This document shows positions 32,852 to 34,985 of a stretch of DNA of 34,985 nucleotides, piece by piece. A program made the translations under genes and the position numbers. The notes beneath the pieces are model-generated. The model was not told the DNA's origin and did not search any database. It saw only the letters and a list, made by a program, of their open reading frames with translations. The stretch comes from an uncultured Acidobacteriia bacterium (lineage in GTDB: Bacteria > Acidobacteriota > Terriglobia > Bryobacterales > Bryobacteraceae). Within the stretch, counting starts at the first letter, position 1, and every line of letters starts with the position of its first letter. The stretch covers positions 1 through 34,985 of the forward strand of contig CAIRXZ010000215.1 of assembly GCA_903882645.1 (NCBI GenBank). The letters are read 5' to 3'.

Positions 32852-34447
32852 ATGTTCAGGTCCATCTCCGTTGCTCTGATCGCCGCGCTCCCTCTGCTGG
32901 CCCAGGACGGTTCCATATCGGCCGAGCGCATCCGCGAACACACCCGGTTCCTCGCGAGCGACTTGCTGGAAGGCCGCGGGGTCGGCGTGCGCGGCGGCCA
33001 ACTGGCCAGCGAATACATCGCCTCCGAGCTGGCGCTTGCCGGCGCCAAGCCGGCCGGCGAAGGCGGAACGTACTTCCAGAAAGTGCCGCTGGTGGGCGTC
33101 GAGACCCAGCCGGATTCGCGGCTCGCGGCCACCGCCGCGGGCAAGCGCGTGGATTTCCGCTGGCTCGACGATTTCGTGGGCGTGAGCCAGAGACAGGAGC
33201 CAAGCACCCGCTTCGAGGGCGAAGCGATTTTCGTGGGCCACGGCATCACGGCCCCGGAATGGAAGTGGGACGACTTCAAGGGAGTCGACGTCAAAGGCAA
33301 AGTGCTGGTGCTGTTCACCAACGAGCCGGCTTCCGACGATCCGAAGTTTTTCGACGGCCGCGCGCTCACCTACTACGGCCGCTGGACCTACAAGTACGAG
33401 GAGGCCGTGCGGCGCGGCGCTCTAGGCGCCATCATCATTCACACCACGCCCACGGCGGGCTACGGCTGGGAGGTGGTGCGCAACTCCTGGGGGCGCGAGG
33501 AACCCTACGTCAAGCTGGCGCCGGGCGAATACTCGCTGGCCTTCCAGGGGTGGATTTCGCGCGAGTCCGGCGCGAAGCTTCTCGGCCTTGCCGGCAAGAC
33601 CATCGACGAGCTGCTGGCCGCCTCGGAAAAGCCCGATTTCCGGCCCATTCCCCTGGGGGTCTCGATCTCCGGCAGCCTGTCGTCGAAGGTCCGCCAGCTT
33701 GACACGCGCAACGTGGCGGCCATCGTGCCGGGGAGCGATCCCAAACTCAAGGACGAAGTCGTGATTTTCAGCGCGCACTGGGACCACCTGGGAATCGGCG
33801 CGCCCGTCGCCGGCGACGCCATCTACAACGGCGCCATCGACAACGCCACGGGTTGCGGCGTCCTGCTGGAGATCGCGCGGGCCTGGGCCGCCCAGCCGCG
33901 TAAGCCCAAGCGCACCGCGCTGTTCCTCTCGGTGACGGCCGAAGAAGGCGGCTTGCGCGGGTCCGAGTACTACGCCGCGCATCCGCTATACCCGGCCGCC
34001 AAGACCGCCATGGACCTGAACTTCGACGCCTTGTATCCTTGGGGCCGCGCGCTGGACGTGGTGATCACCGGCGCCGAGCGCACCACCGCGCTGCCGCTGG
34101 CCCAGCAAATCGCCAAACGCTTGAACCTGGCGGTCTCGCCCGACGCCCGGCCGGAGCAGGGCCATTACTTCCGCTCCGACCATTTCTCGTTCGCGCACGC
34201 CGGCATCCCGGCCTTTTCCATCGGCCACGCCACCGAATTCGCCGGAAAGCCCGCCGGATGGGGCGTCCAGGCCGCCGACGAATACAACGCCAAGCACTAC
34301 CACCAGCCTTCCGACGAGTTTCAGCCCGATTGGGATTTCACCGCCGTTCAGCAAGCCGCCGAGTACGGATTCCTGCTCGGCCAGGAAATCGCAAATCAGG
34401 ATAAGCTGCCGGACTGGCGGCCGGGGGACCAGTTTAGGCGGAAGTAG
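32852..34447 (+). CDS. Secreted M28-family zinc metallopeptidase
   Basis: 531 residues. Signal peptide FRSISVALIAALPLLAQ. A PA (protease-associated) domain lies at about residues 125-240 (GEAIFVGHGITAPEWKWDDF, VKGKVLVLF). The M28 catalytic domain follows with the zinc ligands and base in the expected order: His and Asp in SAHWDHLG, Asp in GAIDNATGCG, the Glu pair in TAEEGGLRGSEYYA, Asp in NFDALYP and His in AKHYHQPSDEF. Members are aminopeptidases or carboxypeptidases, often periplasmic in acidobacteria. No neighbour in the same operon. The upstream leader holds a short GCTGA remnant at 32816-32838. Confidence 0.92.
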   Translation: MFRSISVALIAALPLLAQDGSISAERIREHTRFLASDLLEGRGVGVRGGQLASEYIASELALAGAKPAGEGGTYFQKVPLVGVETQPDSRLAATAAGKRVDFRWLDDFVGVSQRQEPSTRFEGEAIFVGHGITAPEWKWDDFKGVDVKGKVLVLFTNEPASDDPKFFDGRALTYYGRWTYKYEEAVRRGALGAIIIHTTPTAGYGWEVVRNSWGREEPYVKLAPGEYSLAFQGWISRESGAKLLGLAGKTIDELLAASEKPDFRPIPLGVSISGSLSSKVRQLDTRNVAAIVPGSDPKLKDEVVIFSAHWDHLGIGAPVAGDAIYNGAIDNATGCGVLLEIARAWAAQPRKPKRTALFLSVTAEEGGLRGSEYYAAHPLYPAAKTAMDLNFDALYPWGRALDVVITGAERTTALPLAQQIAKRLNLAVSPDARPEQGHYFRSDHFSFAHAGIPAFSIGHATEFAGKPAGWGVQAADEYNAKHYHQPSDEFQPDWDFTAVQQAAEYGFLLGQEIANQDKLPDWRPGDQFRRK

Positions 34448-34486
34448 CTGTCAGCCTTCAGCCGTCAGCCATCAGCCATCAGCTTT
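34446..34486. repeat. GCTGA array directly after the M28 gene
   Basis: Five period-7 units in reverse orientation (TGTCAGCC, TTCAGCC, GTCAGCC, ATCAGCC, ATCAGC) begin at the stop codon. They are followed by a hairpin around CCGCTTCGCGG near 34498, the complement form of GCGAAGC. Same composite layout as at 29786. Confidence 0.75.
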
Positions 34487-34829
34487 GGCCGGAGTCCGCT
34501 TCGCGGAGCCGGCGGGCGGGGTCAAAGCTGCGACGGAGTTTGGGCATTTGCCCAAAATCGCAGACGATGCCACTTTAGAATCAGTATGTTATGGAGAGGC
34601 TTTGCCCGTTTTGCCCAAATCGTCGGCAACCCTTGGGAAAAACGGCACATTTTCGGCGAATTACATTTGCACGACGGGTGGGTGTTCGTCTGCGGGACGT
34701 GCAGATACACTTCGGGCTTAAGAAAGAAGGCAGACCGGGAGGTCCGCCCCACTGGGCACACTTCGGGCTTGGAGGTTGCCTGACGCGGGGCCGGGCATGC
34801 CCGGCCCCTACGGGGGATGGGCATGTTAA
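34487..34829. other. Intergenic stretch with repeats only
   Basis: I see no credible gene. The part from 34540 to 34720 is less GC-rich and unlike the surrounding repeats, and its open frames do not look like proteins. It holds a reverse GTGGGGC hairpin at 34724-34752 (arms GGCAGACC and GGTCCGCC around GGGA), and the 22-bp palindrome at 34787-34808. Confidence 0.6.
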
Positions 34830-34985
34830 GAACTTCGTTGCGGCGGCCGGGGCTCTCGGACTTTTCGCCGTGCGTCACCGGCCGCCAATGGTTTGGACCG
34901 CATCTACGTCGATAGTGGGCCGCTGGCGGGCGGTCTTACCGGGTCGTGTCGATGCTTGATCCTCTGATATCCGAATGGCAGGGCA
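34830..34985 (-). repeat. 156-bp dispersed repeat, copy B (window end)
   Basis: Reverse complement of 15976-16131 with about nine substitutions and no indels. The match runs to the last base, so the repeat probably continues outside the window and the sequence may end here because assembly broke at the repeat. Confidence 0.85.

Noticed and set aside
34670-34726. Possible 5' half of a tRNA-Leu (loop CTTAAGA after TCGGG)
   Set aside because: The loop matches but D-arm spacing is off by about two bases and no acceptor stem can be shown; the similarity is likely chance.

Overview
The window looks like chromosomal DNA of a GC-rich soil bacterium, most likely an acidobacterium of the Solibacter/Bryobacter type. 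The main clue is the C-terminal half of the 627-residue protein at 1186-3069, which resembles the TIGR03437 domain that is strongly expanded in that lineage. An operon of an ECF sigma factor with a HEAT-repeat anti-sigma factor and many short intergenic palindromes agree with this. The assignment is an inference, not proof. Both ends may be assembly ends: position 1 lies inside an open frame and the last 156 bases are one copy of a dispersed repeat.

Layout. 1-3.9 kb: tail of a gene, a FecR-domain secreted protein, a BNR-like/TIGR03437 secreted protein and a SAM hydroxide adenosyltransferase. 4.0-6.3 kb: cysteine desulfurase overlapping the tRNA thiolase mnmA, a sulfur-relay pair for 2-thiouridine. 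6.4-9.35 kb: heat-shock operon hrcA-grpE-dnaJ on the minus strand, with a good sigma-70 promoter but no visible CIRCE operator. 9.35-10.0 kb: intergenic hairpin cluster. 10.0-15.7 kb: accessory island with a type III restriction-modification pair (mod, res) followed by an apparently chimeric antitoxin and a PIN toxin. 15.7-16.25 kb: non-coding, with several hairpins and a 156-bp dispersed repeat. 16.25-19.45 kb: secreted GDSL hydrolase, molybdopterin-binding protein with a textbook terminator, and a ParDE toxin-antitoxin pair. 19.45-21.9 kb: cytochrome bd oxidase. 21.9-22.5 kb: BrnTA toxin-antitoxin with a perfect palindromic operator. 22.5-26.1 kb: HAD hydrolase, small membrane protein, secreted hypothetical protein, and a sodium/solute symporter translationally coupled to a 44-residue membrane protein. 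26.2-26.6 kb: kinase fragment abutting tRNA-Ser(CGA). 26.7-29.8 kb: DUF2147 protein and the molybdate importer modABC. 29.9-32.4 kb: PDZ protein, anti-sigma factor and ECF sigma factor. 32.85-34.45 kb: M28 metallopeptidase.

How parts work together. IscS-like desulfurase supplies sulfur to MnmA. ModABC imports molybdate, and the MPT-binding protein belongs to cofactor assembly, though the two loci are 9 kb apart. Three unrelated type II toxin-antitoxin pairs and a type III RM system make this a defence/stability-rich segment.

The most unusual signals are: (i) a short hairpin family whose stem sequences covary; (ii) 7-bp-period nnGCTGA arrays placed at gene ends; (iii) a 156-bp repeat in inverted orientation with no indels; (iv) a hairpin-rich non-coding stretch at 15.79-15.92 kb; (v) a methyltransferase with a lower-GC specificity region and a PKD/Ig-like tail; (vi) a two-family hybrid antitoxin. 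None is certain to be a new system; each is given with a test that could sink it.
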